Shown here piece after piece: positions 1 to 5,258 of a stretch of DNA of 6,448 nucleotides; positions within the stretch are counted from its first letter, which is position 1, and each line of letters begins with the position of its first letter. The stretch is from CAZUFB01 sp048173955. Lineage in GTDB: Bacteria > Actinomycetota > Coriobacteriia > Coriobacteriales > UMGS124. Location: assembly GCA_048173955.1 (NCBI GenBank), contig DBEYOB010000010.1, positions 1 to 6,448 on the forward strand, in the 5' to 3' direction. The notes below the pieces were generated by a model, which was given only the letters and a program-made list of their open reading frames with translations, searched no databases and was not told the DNA's origin. The position numbers and the translations under genes were made by a program.

Positions 1-89
1 GTGCGGATCATGTCATCATGCGGGAGTGTACGAATGTTACACCTGCCATTAGTTCGATTTAGCTGAGGCGGTTCTTCTAGGAGTCTCCC

Positions 90-124
90 AGGGGCCATCC
101 GGGTGTTTGTTGCGGATGGCCCCT
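90..124. repeat. 12-bp perfect inverted repeat, stable hairpin
   Basis: AGGGGCCATCCG (90-101) is the exact reverse complement of CGGATGGCCCCT (113-124), with an 11-base loop (102-112). Neither strand has a T-run after it, so it is not a standard terminator. It lies just beyond the terminator at 138-168, in the non-coding left end. It could be a back-up or bidirectional transcription stop, an RNA-stabilising hairpin, or a terminator for a plus-strand gene ending near or before the left edge. The sequence does not decide between these. Confidence 0.75.
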
Positions 125-137
125 GCATGCCGTCAGC

Positions 138-168
138 AAAAAACGCCCGCATCTTTTCGGTACGGGCG
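138..168 (-). terminator. Rho-independent terminator after the 56-aa membrane protein
   Basis: Read on the minus strand, the arms CGCCCGTA (161-168) and TGCGGGCG (144-151) pair over 8 bp, with one G-U, around a 9-base loop and are followed at once by six T (138-143). This is a canonical intrinsic terminator, 37 bases past the small gene's stop codon. Confidence 0.9.
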
Positions 169-205
169 CTCGCTCTGTCTCGCAGGCAGGCGTATGCCAT
201 CCAAC

Positions 206-376
206 CTACTTCTTCTTGGTGCCGGACTTGGAGGAACCCTTCTTGGCCGGCTTCTCCATCTCCTTCTTGTAGCCCTTGTACATCGGGATGGCGATGACCA
301 GAACCACGACGACGATGAGGACGACGATGATGGCCCAGAACGCCGGGGCCGGGATAGACATACCGAAGAACTCCAT
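206..376 (-). CDS. Small single-pass membrane protein with Lys-rich tail (56 aa)
   Basis: Small gene of unknown function. The ATG at 374-376 is preceded by the Shine-Dalgarno-like AAAGGGG eight bases upstream, and the frame closes with TAG at 206-208. Residues 1-11 are short and uncharged apart from Glu2. Residues 12-31 form one uninterrupted Ile/Val/Leu membrane helix. Residues 33-56 are strongly basic (Lys34, 37, 38, 42, 45, 46, 50, 54-56) and end in KKK. By the positive-inside rule the N-terminus would face out and the tail would lie in the cytoplasm. An intrinsic terminator lies before the gene (527-568) and another directly after it (138-168), so it is probably a monocistronic unit with its promoter somewhere in 377-526. 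A TAAACT at 456-461 is a possible -10 but has no convincing -35. The clean start, ribosome site, membrane helix and terminator together argue that it is real, although it is short. I recognise no family. Confidence 0.8.
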   Translation of the reverse strand: MEFFGMSIPAPAFWAIIVVLIVVVVLVIAIPMYKGYKKEMEKPAKKGSSKSGTKKK

Positions 377-526
377 GGGATACCCCTTTCACGAAACATC
401 GAGCATGTCGAGCAAACAGCGGCCGTGAAGCATAGTCGCATCAGCTTGTAGCACTAGTTTACCCGTTTGCGGCGCATTTTCGCGGTCGTTCTTGCACAAC
501 TTTGCGCACGCCCTTTGCCCGCGCCC

Positions 527-568
527 CCAAAGCAAGAAACGGCGGGATGCGCAACCGCACCCCGCCGT
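527..568 (-). terminator. Rho-independent terminator after the purC / membrane-protein unit
   Basis: On the minus strand, ACGGCGGGGTGC (557-568) pairs with GCATCCCGCCGT (539-550) over 12 bp, including one G-U, around a 6-base loop. A T-rich tail, TTTCTTGCTTT, follows. It lies about 75 bases after the stop codon of the 317-aa membrane protein and separates that unit from the small gene at 206-376. A second, tighter hairpin (CGTCCG / CGGACG, 601-615) lies between the stop codon and this terminator. Confidence 0.88.
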
Positions 569-600
569 CTCGCGTCGCAGCGTATACCGCAGCCGATGGC

Positions 601-615
601 CGTCCGGTGCGGACG
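601..615. repeat. Short 6-bp hairpin upstream of terminator
   Basis: CGTCCG (601-606) and CGGACG (610-615) pair around a 3-base loop. There is no T-run. It sits in the 3' untranslated region of the purC transcript, between the last stop codon and the main terminator at 527-568. It may protect the 3' end or be incidental in GC-rich DNA. Confidence 0.4.
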
Positions 616-641
616 ACCGGTTGCGCCCTACAGCCTTGGCC

Positions 642-1595
642 CTACATGCGCCCCTTGGATGCGGCGAACTCGCGGGCGATCTTGCGGGCCGCCTCCTTGC
701 GGGCCTCCTCGGCTGCCTCGTCGGTGGCAGCGGCGTCGTCGGCAGCACCGGACGCGGGCGTTTCCCCACCGGTGGGTGCCGACCCGTCCTCGGACACCAC
801 GCTCACCTTGGTGGTCCCGCCGCCCTGGGCGCCCTGGGCGCCCTTGCCGGCCTTGGCCGCCTTGCCCTTGGTACCCTTGGCACCCTTGACCGCCTTGGAG
901 GCAGCCTCGGCGGCGTCTTCCGCCCTGCGCTTGGCCTTGGTGGCGGAGAGGACCTCGGCGCGCGCGGCTTCGGCGGCGGCGTCCTGCTCGGACGTGGACT
1001 TGCCGGCCTTCTTGGCCTCCTTGCGCGCCTTCTTGGCGGCTTCCTCGGCCGTGCGCTCGAGGTAGGAGTCCTCGATGATGCGGTCGACCTGCTTGCGCGT
1101 CATGGCGTTGACCTTGTCGCGGAACACGTTGCGACGCTTGCGGATCACCGTGAAGTCCATGATGAGCGCGCCGATGATGCCGATGTAGGCGATCACGATC
1201 ACTACGGTCGAGAGGGCCTGGCCGCCGATGCCCGTCGCCAGGGTCGCCCACGACAGCACGACGAACACCACGGCCGTGATCAGCAGCGCCCACCAGATGC
1301 GGCGCAGCTGCTTGTACTTGGGGTCGTCGTTGGTGAGGATCGTCGTGGCGGTGTAGATGGCGTTCTCGAGCTCGCGCTCCTTGGCGCGCTGCGCCTTGCG
1401 CTCCTCCTTGGACATGGTCTGCTCGGCGAGGGCCCTCTGGCGCCGCGTCATCTGGCTCTTGCTCTGCTCGATGCGCACCGACGCCGCCGCCTTGCTCGCA
1501 GGCTTAGCCGCACCGGCCGACGGCCGGGTCGACCCCGGCGCGCGGGTCTCGCGCTCGACGGTGTAGCGTTCGTTCTGCGGGTTGCGCTGGCTCAT
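642..1595 (-). CDS. Two-helix membrane protein with long Ala/Lys-rich C-terminal tail (317 aa)
   Basis: Conserved-looking membrane protein of unknown function. Residues 1-98 are hydrophilic and basic, with an Arg/Lys-rich stretch at about 50-75, and contain no signal peptide. Two closely spaced membrane helices follow (about 100-120 and 127-149), joined by a short Gly-rich turn, so both ends should be cytoplasmic. An IRKRR cluster (151-155) follows helix 2. Residues 163-235 are rich in Ala, Lys and Glu and probably helical or coiled coil. Residues 235-260 are a run of Lys/Gly/Ala/Gln repeats. The end (265-317) is acidic and then mixed-charge. The ATG shares one base with the purC stop codon (TAATG), and GAGGGAG inside the end of purC serves as ribosome site, so translation is probably coupled. 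The compact two-helix layout with flanking basic segments recalls actinobacterial membrane DUF proteins such as DUF3043, but I see no signature that proves membership. The terminator at 527-568 closes the unit. Confidence 0.88.
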   Translation of the reverse strand: MSQRNPQNERYTVERETRAPGSTRPSAGAAKPASKAAASVRIEQSKSQMTRRQRALAEQTMSKEERKAQRAKERELENAIYTATTILTNDDPKYKQLRRIWWALLITAVVFVVLSWATLATGIGGQALSTVVIVIAYIGIIGALIMDFTVIRKRRNVFRDKVNAMTRKQVDRIIEDSYLERTAEEAAKKARKEAKKAGKSTSEQDAAAEAARAEVLSATKAKRRAEDAAEAASKAVKGAKGTKGKAAKAGKGAQGAQGGGTTKVSVVSEDGSAPTGGETPASGAADDAAATDEAAEEARKEAARKIAREFAASKGRM

Positions 1596-2479
1596 TAACG
1601 GGCTCCCTCGGGCACGAAGACGTTACCGGTGAGAATGGAGTAGGCCTCGCGGTACTTCTCGGAGGTCTTCTCGACGATATCGGCGGGAAGCGCCGGCGGC
1701 TCGCCGTTGAAATCCCAGTTGGCCTTGAGCCAGTCGCGCACGAACTGCTTGTCGTAGCTCGGCTGGACCTTGCCCTCCTCGTAGCTGGCGGCCGGCCAGA
1801 AACGGCTCGAGTCGGGCGTGATGCACTCGTCGATGAGGGTGATCTTGCCGTCGATGTAGCCGAACTCGAACTTGGTGTCGGCGATGATGATGCCGCGCGT
1901 CGCCGCATAGTCGGCCGCGGCGGTGTAGATCTTGAGCGACAGGTCGCGCAGCTGCTCGGCCACCTCGGCGCCCTGCAGGTTCACGAGCTGCTCGTAGCTG
2001 ATGTTCTCGTCGTGGTCGCCGATGGCCGCCTTGGTGGAGGGGGTGAAGATCGGCTCGGCGAGCTTGGAGGCCTCGGTGAGGCCCTCGGGCAGCTTGATGC
2101 CGCACACGGTGCCGTCGGCGTCGTAGGTCTTCTTGCCGCTGCCGGTGAGGTAGCCGCGCACGATGCACTCGACAAGGATGGGCTCCGCCTTCTTCACGAG
2201 CATGCTGCGGCCAGCCAGATAGTCGGCGTAGGGCGCGAAACGCTCGGGCAGGTCGGCCACCGAGCACGAAATCATGTGGTTGGGCACCATGTCGGCGAAC
2301 TTCTCGAACCAGAACTTCGAGATGCGGGTAAGCACCTCGCCCTTGTAGGGGATCTCGTCCTTGAGGATGTAGTCGAACGCGCTGATGCGGTCGGTCGCCA
2401 CGATGAGCAGCGAATCGCCCAGATCGTAGATGTCGCGGACCTTGCCTTGCGAATCGGGCCTCAGAGCAACTTCGGACAC
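1595..2479 (-). CDS. purC: Phosphoribosylaminoimidazole-succinocarboxamide synthase (SAICAR synthase)
   Basis: Cytoplasmic enzyme of de novo purine synthesis. It joins CAIR and aspartate with ATP to give SAICAR. I start it at the GTG at 2477-2479, which has GAGGAG seven bases upstream and gives 294 residues beginning (M)SEVALRP. An in-frame codon at 2539 would add 20 residues without a comparable ribosome site and outside the family's usual beginning. Family motifs appear in order: GKVRDIY (12-18, nucleotide-binding region), DRISAFD (30-36), KGEVLTRIS (46-54), VRGYLTGSGKKTY (107-119), GLTEASKLAEPIFTPSTKA (133-151), GDHDENIS (154-161), then IADTKFEFGY, LIDECITPDSSRFW and SYDKQFVRDWL. The length matches the longer yeast ADE1/mycobacterial type rather than the roughly 237-residue E. 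coli enzyme. The protein looks complete. No other purine gene is in the window. Its stop overlaps the start of the 317-aa membrane protein, so that protein is probably co-expressed with it. Confidence 0.97.
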   Translation of the reverse strand: MSEVALRPDSQGKVRDIYDLGDSLLIVATDRISAFDYILKDEIPYKGEVLTRISKFWFEKFADMVPNHMISCSVADLPERFAPYADYLAGRSMLVKKAEPILVECIVRGYLTGSGKKTYDADGTVCGIKLPEGLTEASKLAEPIFTPSTKAAIGDHDENISYEQLVNLQGAEVAEQLRDLSLKIYTAAADYAATRGIIIADTKFEFGYIDGKITLIDECITPDSSRFWPAASYEEGKVQPSYDKQFVRDWLKANWDFNGEPPALPADIVEKTSEKYREAYSILTGNVFVPEGAR

Positions 2480-2572
2480 GGCAGTTCTCCTCTCGTCAAA
2501 CCTCGCGTATGCGTCGCCGGTCTCGGGCCGATCGCCCAACCGAACCGGGCCACCGTTGGATGCGGAATTTCT

Positions 2573-2581
2573 TTATTGTAC
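2573..2581 (-). promoter_or_regulatory. Candidate purC promoter core (TACAAT -10)
   Basis: On the minus strand GTACAATAA lies in an AT-rich patch of an otherwise GC-rich gap. TACAAT (2575-2580) differs from the TATAAT consensus by one base. Transcription from here would give a leader of roughly 90 bases before the GTG of purC. No good -35 hexamer is present at 16-18 bases; that position is occupied by one arm of a GCCGGC inverted repeat (2586-2591 / 2598-2603). The same 9-mer occurs upstream of the response regulator (5249-5257), which supports both calls. The remaining leader shows no riboswitch I recognise. Confidence 0.45.
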
Positions 2582-2585
2582 GACC

Positions 2586-2603
2586 GCCGGCACCTGCGCC
2601 GGC
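2586..2603. repeat. GCCGGC inverted repeat in the kinase-purC gap
   Basis: Two GCCGGC arms (2586-2591 and 2598-2603) with a 6-base loop can form a hairpin or a dyad operator just upstream of the candidate purC -10. A second small dyad, CGTCA-N4-TGACG (2610-2623), lies next to it; on the minus strand it is preceded, not followed, by five T. Neither is a convincing terminator for the kinase transcript, so read-through into purC cannot be excluded. Confidence 0.4.
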
Positions 2604-2663
2604 CACGCTCGTCAAGGCTGACGAAAAACTGCGTAGGTCCGCGCCGGCCGCCCTCTACCCGCG

Positions 2664-4340
2664 CTACCCGCGCTCGGCGTGCCCGTGGGTGCGCCCGGCG
2701 TGGCCGCGCGCGCCCTCGTCGCCCTCGGGCGCCTCGTCGATGCGCGGCTGGGTCAGCGGGATGTGCAGGGTGAACGTGGTGCCCACGCCCTGCTCCGACT
2801 CGACGTCGATGTGGCCGTGATGCCGGTCGACGATCTCCTTGGTCACGGCCAAGCCGACGCCCAGGCCGCCCGCCACGCGGTTGCGGCTCTCCTCGGCGCG
2901 CCAGAAGCGGCCGAACACGTTGCGGATGTCCTCCTTGGCGATGCCGATGCCCGTGTCGCGCACCGAGATGAGCACCTCGCCGTCGGCCTTGTCGAGCGCC
3001 ACCTCGACCTCGCCGGGGGCCGGCGTGTAGCGCATCGCGTTGCTGATGATGTTGGTGACCGCCTGGGTGATCGTGTCCCGGTCGAGCTCGACGTCGAGGG
3101 AGTCGGCGCCGGTGCGGTTCGCAAAGGTCATGGTCAGGCCGGCGTCCTCGAGCAGCGCCATGTGGGAGCGGGCGATGTTGCCCACGAACTCCACGGCGTC
3201 GACCGGCTCGATCTTGAGGCGCACCGACCCGTTCTCGAGGCGCGACAGGCGCAGCATGCTGTCGACGAGGCGCGAGAGGCGCTTGGTCTCGCTCGCGACG
3301 AGGGCGAGGTGCTCCTGGTCGCAGGGCAAAACCTCGTCCTGCATCGCCTCGACGGTCGCCAGGATCGACATGAGCGGGGTGCGCAGCTCGTGGGCGACGT
3401 CCGACGTCAGACGGCGCTCGAGCTCGCGGTCGCGCTGCACCGAGTCGGCCATCGCGTCGAAGGTCGTGCCCAGCTGGCCCAGGTCGTCGCTGCCGCGCAC
3501 GTTCGAGCGCGCCGACAGGTCGCCCTCCTTGATCCGCTGCGCGGCGTTCGAGATGATGCGCACGGGCTTGGTGAGCATGCGCGAGAAAATCAGCCCCATC
3601 GTCACCGAGAGCAAAACCGACGCCAGGCCCGCAAGGCCGATGGCCTCGAAGGAACTCGTGCGGAAGCTTTCGTCGCGCTGGGTGAGCAGCACGTCCGAGC
3701 CGTACACCCACACCCGCACGGTGCCCACCGTCTCGCCCTCGTCGTCGACGACGGGCTGGGTCACCACGTCGGCCGCATCGTCGCTCGGGGCGAGCGATAT
3801 GTCGAGCTCGAGCTCCCCGGCCGAGCGCTTCCCCATGCCTGTGAGCGTGCTGTCGTACACCACGACGCCGTTCGCGTCGAGGATCTGGATGCCCACGCCG
3901 TCGGCCGCGGCCACGCTCGACGCCGCGTTCACGAGCTCGCCCGAGCTCCAATAGCCGCGCGCGTCGTAGGCGTCCGCGAGCGAGGTCGCCGCCGAGGATG
4001 CCAAAAACTCCATGTTGTCGCGCGTGTAGGTGCCGAACTGGCTGCTCCAGACGAGCGACAGCACGATGACGAACAGCAGCGTGGTGCTCACGGAAACCAC
4101 CGCGAAGCTCAGCGTCACCCGCTGGCGGAAGTTCATGGTGCGCTCGGCGTCCGCCGAACGCTCGGCCGAGCCGCCCTTCTCCCCCGGCGCCGTCGTCGCG
4201 GACGCACGCTCCGCCGCGGGGGCTCCCCCGCCCGCGACCGCGCGCGCGGAACCCGCCACGGAGGCCTGCGCCCCCTCGGCGGGCCGCCCGGAAGCGGCCG
4301 GTGCGTTCGTCTCGACATGCTCGTTGCGCGCGGTGGACAC
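2664..4340 (-). CDS. Membrane sensor histidine kinase (HAMP, HisKA, HATPase_c)
   Basis: Sensor kinase of a two-component system, 558 residues, partner of the regulator upstream. The chosen GTG (4338-4340) has AGGAGG four bases upstream. It adds a 68-residue Ala/Gly/Ser/Glu-rich cytoplasmic N-terminus before an internal Met69 (4134-4136), where no comparable ribosome site is seen. TM1 is about 75-98. An extracytoplasmic sensor of roughly 130 residues follows; its IQILDANGVVVYDS pattern and later VGTVRVWVY strand resemble PDC/Cache-type folds, which is an inference. TM2 is about 232-252 and a HAMP linker spans about 253-303. The phosphorylation H-box is DVAHELRTP with His317. ATP-binding boxes are the N-box NIISNAMRYTP (Asn434), the G1 box DTGIGI (462-467), the F-box FGRFW and the G2 box GGLGVGLA (491-498). 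All catalytic motifs look intact. There is no PAS or GAF domain between HAMP and the H-box. The tail (about 541-558) is hydrophilic with three His. The signal sensed is unknown. Confidence 0.95.
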   Translation of the reverse strand: MSTARNEHVETNAPAASGRPAEGAQASVAGSARAVAGGGAPAAERASATTAPGEKGGSAERSADAERTMNFRQRVTLSFAVVSVSTTLLFVIVLSLVWSSQFGTYTRDNMEFLASSAATSLADAYDARGYWSSGELVNAASSVAAADGVGIQILDANGVVVYDSTLTGMGKRSAGELELDISLAPSDDAADVVTQPVVDDEGETVGTVRVWVYGSDVLLTQRDESFRTSSFEAIGLAGLASVLLSVTMGLIFSRMLTKPVRIISNAAQRIKEGDLSARSNVRGSDDLGQLGTTFDAMADSVQRDRELERRLTSDVAHELRTPLMSILATVEAMQDEVLPCDQEHLALVASETKRLSRLVDSMLRLSRLENGSVRLKIEPVDAVEFVGNIARSHMALLEDAGLTMTFANRTGADSLDVELDRDTITQAVTNIISNAMRYTPAPGEVEVALDKADGEVLISVRDTGIGIAKEDIRNVFGRFWRAEESRNRVAGGLGVGLAVTKEIVDRHHGHIDVESEQGVGTTFTLHIPLTQPRIDEAPEGDEGARGHAGRTHGHAERG

Positions 4341-4362
4341 GGGTCCTCCTCAAATACGCGAA

Positions 4363-4398
4363 GAGCAGCCTCGGGGCTCCCTCGCCTCGAGGCTGCTC
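4363..4398. repeat. 11-bp perfect inverted repeat between response regulator and kinase
   Basis: GAGCAGCCTCG (4363-4373) and CGAGGCTGCTC (4388-4398) pair perfectly around a 14-base loop. The hairpin lies 35 bases after the regulator's stop codon and just before the kinase's ribosome site (4345-4350). On the minus strand the following bases are TTCGCGTATTT, which is not a proper T-run. It is better read as an attenuator, a leaky terminator or an RNA-processing/stability hairpin that could set the kinase level below that of the regulator. Its function is inferred. Confidence 0.7.
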
Positions 4399-4433
4399 CC
4401 CGGAAGTTTCTCTCGGACGGCGCCGGGGCCGGG

Positions 4434-5162
4434 CTACTCCTTGTCCTTGGCCTCAGGCTCTTCCTTCTTGGGCGCCTCGAAGCGGTAGCCGACGCCGTGA
4501 ACCGTGTAGAGCCACTTCGGGTTGCGCGGGTCGTCGCCGAGCTTAGCGCGCAGGTTCTTGACGTGCGAGTCGATGGTGCGCTCGTAGCCCTCGAAGTCGT
4601 AGCCGAGGACCTTCTCGACGAGCTCCATGCGCGTGTAGACGCGGCCCGGGTAGCGGGCGAGCGTCGTGAGCAGCTTGAACTCGGACGCGGTGAGCTCGAC
4701 CTCGCGCCCCTCGACCTCGACCTTGTGGCCGGAGACGTCGATAATGAGGTCGCCGAAGTCGAGGACCTCGAGCTGGGGCTCGGCGTCGAGGTGGGTGCGG
4801 CGCAGCAGGGCGCGCACGCGGGCGACGAGCTCGCGGGGCGAGAACGGCTTGATCAGGTAGTCGTCGGCGCCGAGCTCGAGGCCGATAATGCGGTCCTCGA
4901 CCTCGCCCTTGGCGGTCAGCATGATGATCGGCACCTCGGAGGTGTCGCGGATGGCGCGGCAGACGCGCTCGCCCGAGAGCTTGGGCAGCATGAGGTCGAG
5001 GATGATGAGGTCGAACTGGTGCTTCTCGAACTCCTCGACAGCGCTCTGGCCGTCTCCCACGCCCACCACGGAGTACTTCTCGCGCTCGAGGTACGCCGTC
5101 ACGGCGTCGCGGATGGCCTTCTCGTCTTCAACCAGCAGAATCCTGCGCTGTTCCTGAGGCAT
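4434..5162 (-). CDS. OmpR/PhoB-family response regulator
   Basis: Cytoplasmic DNA-binding response regulator of 242 residues, the usual length for the family. The ATG (5160-5162) has AAAGGAG six bases upstream. The receiver domain (about 7-120) keeps the acidic pocket Glu12/Asp13, phospho-acceptor Asp56 in the LIILDLMLP strand, Thr83 in MLTA and Lys105 in IKPFSP. The winged-helix output domain (about 130-230) shows LTASEFKLL, then GRVYTRMELVEKVLGYDFEGYERTIDSHVKNLR (in pieces: the recognition helix is at DSHVKNLR) and the C-terminal hairpin YTVHGVGYRF. The last dozen residues are a charged Lys/Glu tail. The kinase gene follows 93 bases downstream in the same direction. The pair resembles WalR/MtrA/PhoP-type systems, but orthology cannot be assigned from the sequence alone, so no gene symbol is given. 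Its targets are unknown. Confidence 0.97.
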   Translation of the reverse strand: MPQEQRRILLVEDEKAIRDAVTAYLEREKYSVVGVGDGQSAVEEFEKHQFDLIILDLMLPKLSGERVCRAIRDTSEVPIIMLTAKGEVEDRIIGLELGADDYLIKPFSPRELVARVRALLRRTHLDAEPQLEVLDFGDLIIDVSGHKVEVEGREVELTASEFKLLTTLARYPGRVYTRMELVEKVLGYDFEGYERTIDSHVKNLRAKLGDDPRNPKWLYTVHGVGYRFEAPKKEEPEAKDKE

Positions 5163-5184
5163 GGGCAGCTCCTTTACGTCAGAA

Positions 5185-5215
5185 CATCCGAGTCGCGAGG
5201 ATGCCGCAAAGCGGC
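5185..5215. repeat. Two adjoining small hairpins in the regulator's leader
   Basis: CATCC (5185-5189) can pair with GGATG (5199-5203), and GCCGC (5203-5207) with GCGGC (5211-5215) around three bases. They share base 5203, so they would stack or compete. There is no T-run. They may be the remnant of a weak terminator for the exported-protein gene or leader structure of the regulator mRNA, or be chance pairings in GC-rich DNA. Confidence 0.3.
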
Positions 5216-5248
5216 GGCTTCCCTGGGCATGAACACAAACATGCTATA

Positions 5249-5257
5249 TTATTGTAC
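5249..5257 (-). promoter_or_regulatory. Candidate promoter core of the two-component operon
   Basis: On the minus strand GTACAATAATATAGCAT forms the only strongly AT-rich patch between the exported-protein gene and the regulator. TACAAT (5251-5256) is one base from the -10 consensus; TAGCAT (5241-5246) is an alternative. No clear -35 is visible at standard spacing. The core slightly overlaps the stop codon (5259-5261) and final codons of the preceding gene. A leader of roughly 80 bases would result, containing small hairpins at 5185-5203 and 5203-5215. The GTACAATAA 9-mer is shared with the purC upstream region. Confidence 0.5.
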
Positions 5258-5258
5258 C

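Noticed and set aside
3..62. Possible C-terminal end of a plus-strand gene (open frame to a TAG at 60-62)
   Set aside because: Only 19 codons are visible. Other frames are also open, and nothing distinguishes this one from chance.
40..75. TTCGATTT resembling a tRNA T-loop
   Set aside because: The flanking bases do not form a T-stem, and no acceptor, anticodon or D arms can be folded around it.
133..441. 102-codon minus-strand frame covering the small membrane gene
   Set aside because: It is Ser/Arg-rich shadow sequence with no membrane helix. The overlapping 56-codon frame has a ribosome site, a clean helix and a terminator directly after its stop.
492..1598. Long open frame on the plus strand (368 codons) opposite the 317-aa membrane protein
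   Set aside because: It is the antisense mirror of a GC-rich, Ala/Lys-rich gene. It is low-complexity in Gly/Leu/Arg, has no ribosome site, runs through the terminator at 527-568 and has no recognisable domain.
2477..2539. Longer purC starting at 2539
   Set aside because: The additional 20 residues lie outside the family's usual start and lack a good ribosome site, while the GTG at 2479 has GAGGAG at ideal spacing.
2480..2572. Purine riboswitch or other leader element before purC
   Set aside because: The leader has only short GC-rich pairings (for example GGGC/GCCC). I cannot find the three-way junction and conserved loop bases of a purine riboswitch.
2610..2623. CGTCA-N4-TGACG with neighbouring T-run as a terminator for the kinase
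   Set aside because: In the direction of transcription the T-run comes before the stem, not after it, and the stem is only 5 bp.
2461..4353. 630-codon minus-strand frame overlapping the kinase and the start of purC
   Set aside because: It is Arg/Gly/Pro-rich, out of frame with the clear kinase motifs and crosses the intergenic gap. This is typical of a shadow frame in GC-rich DNA.
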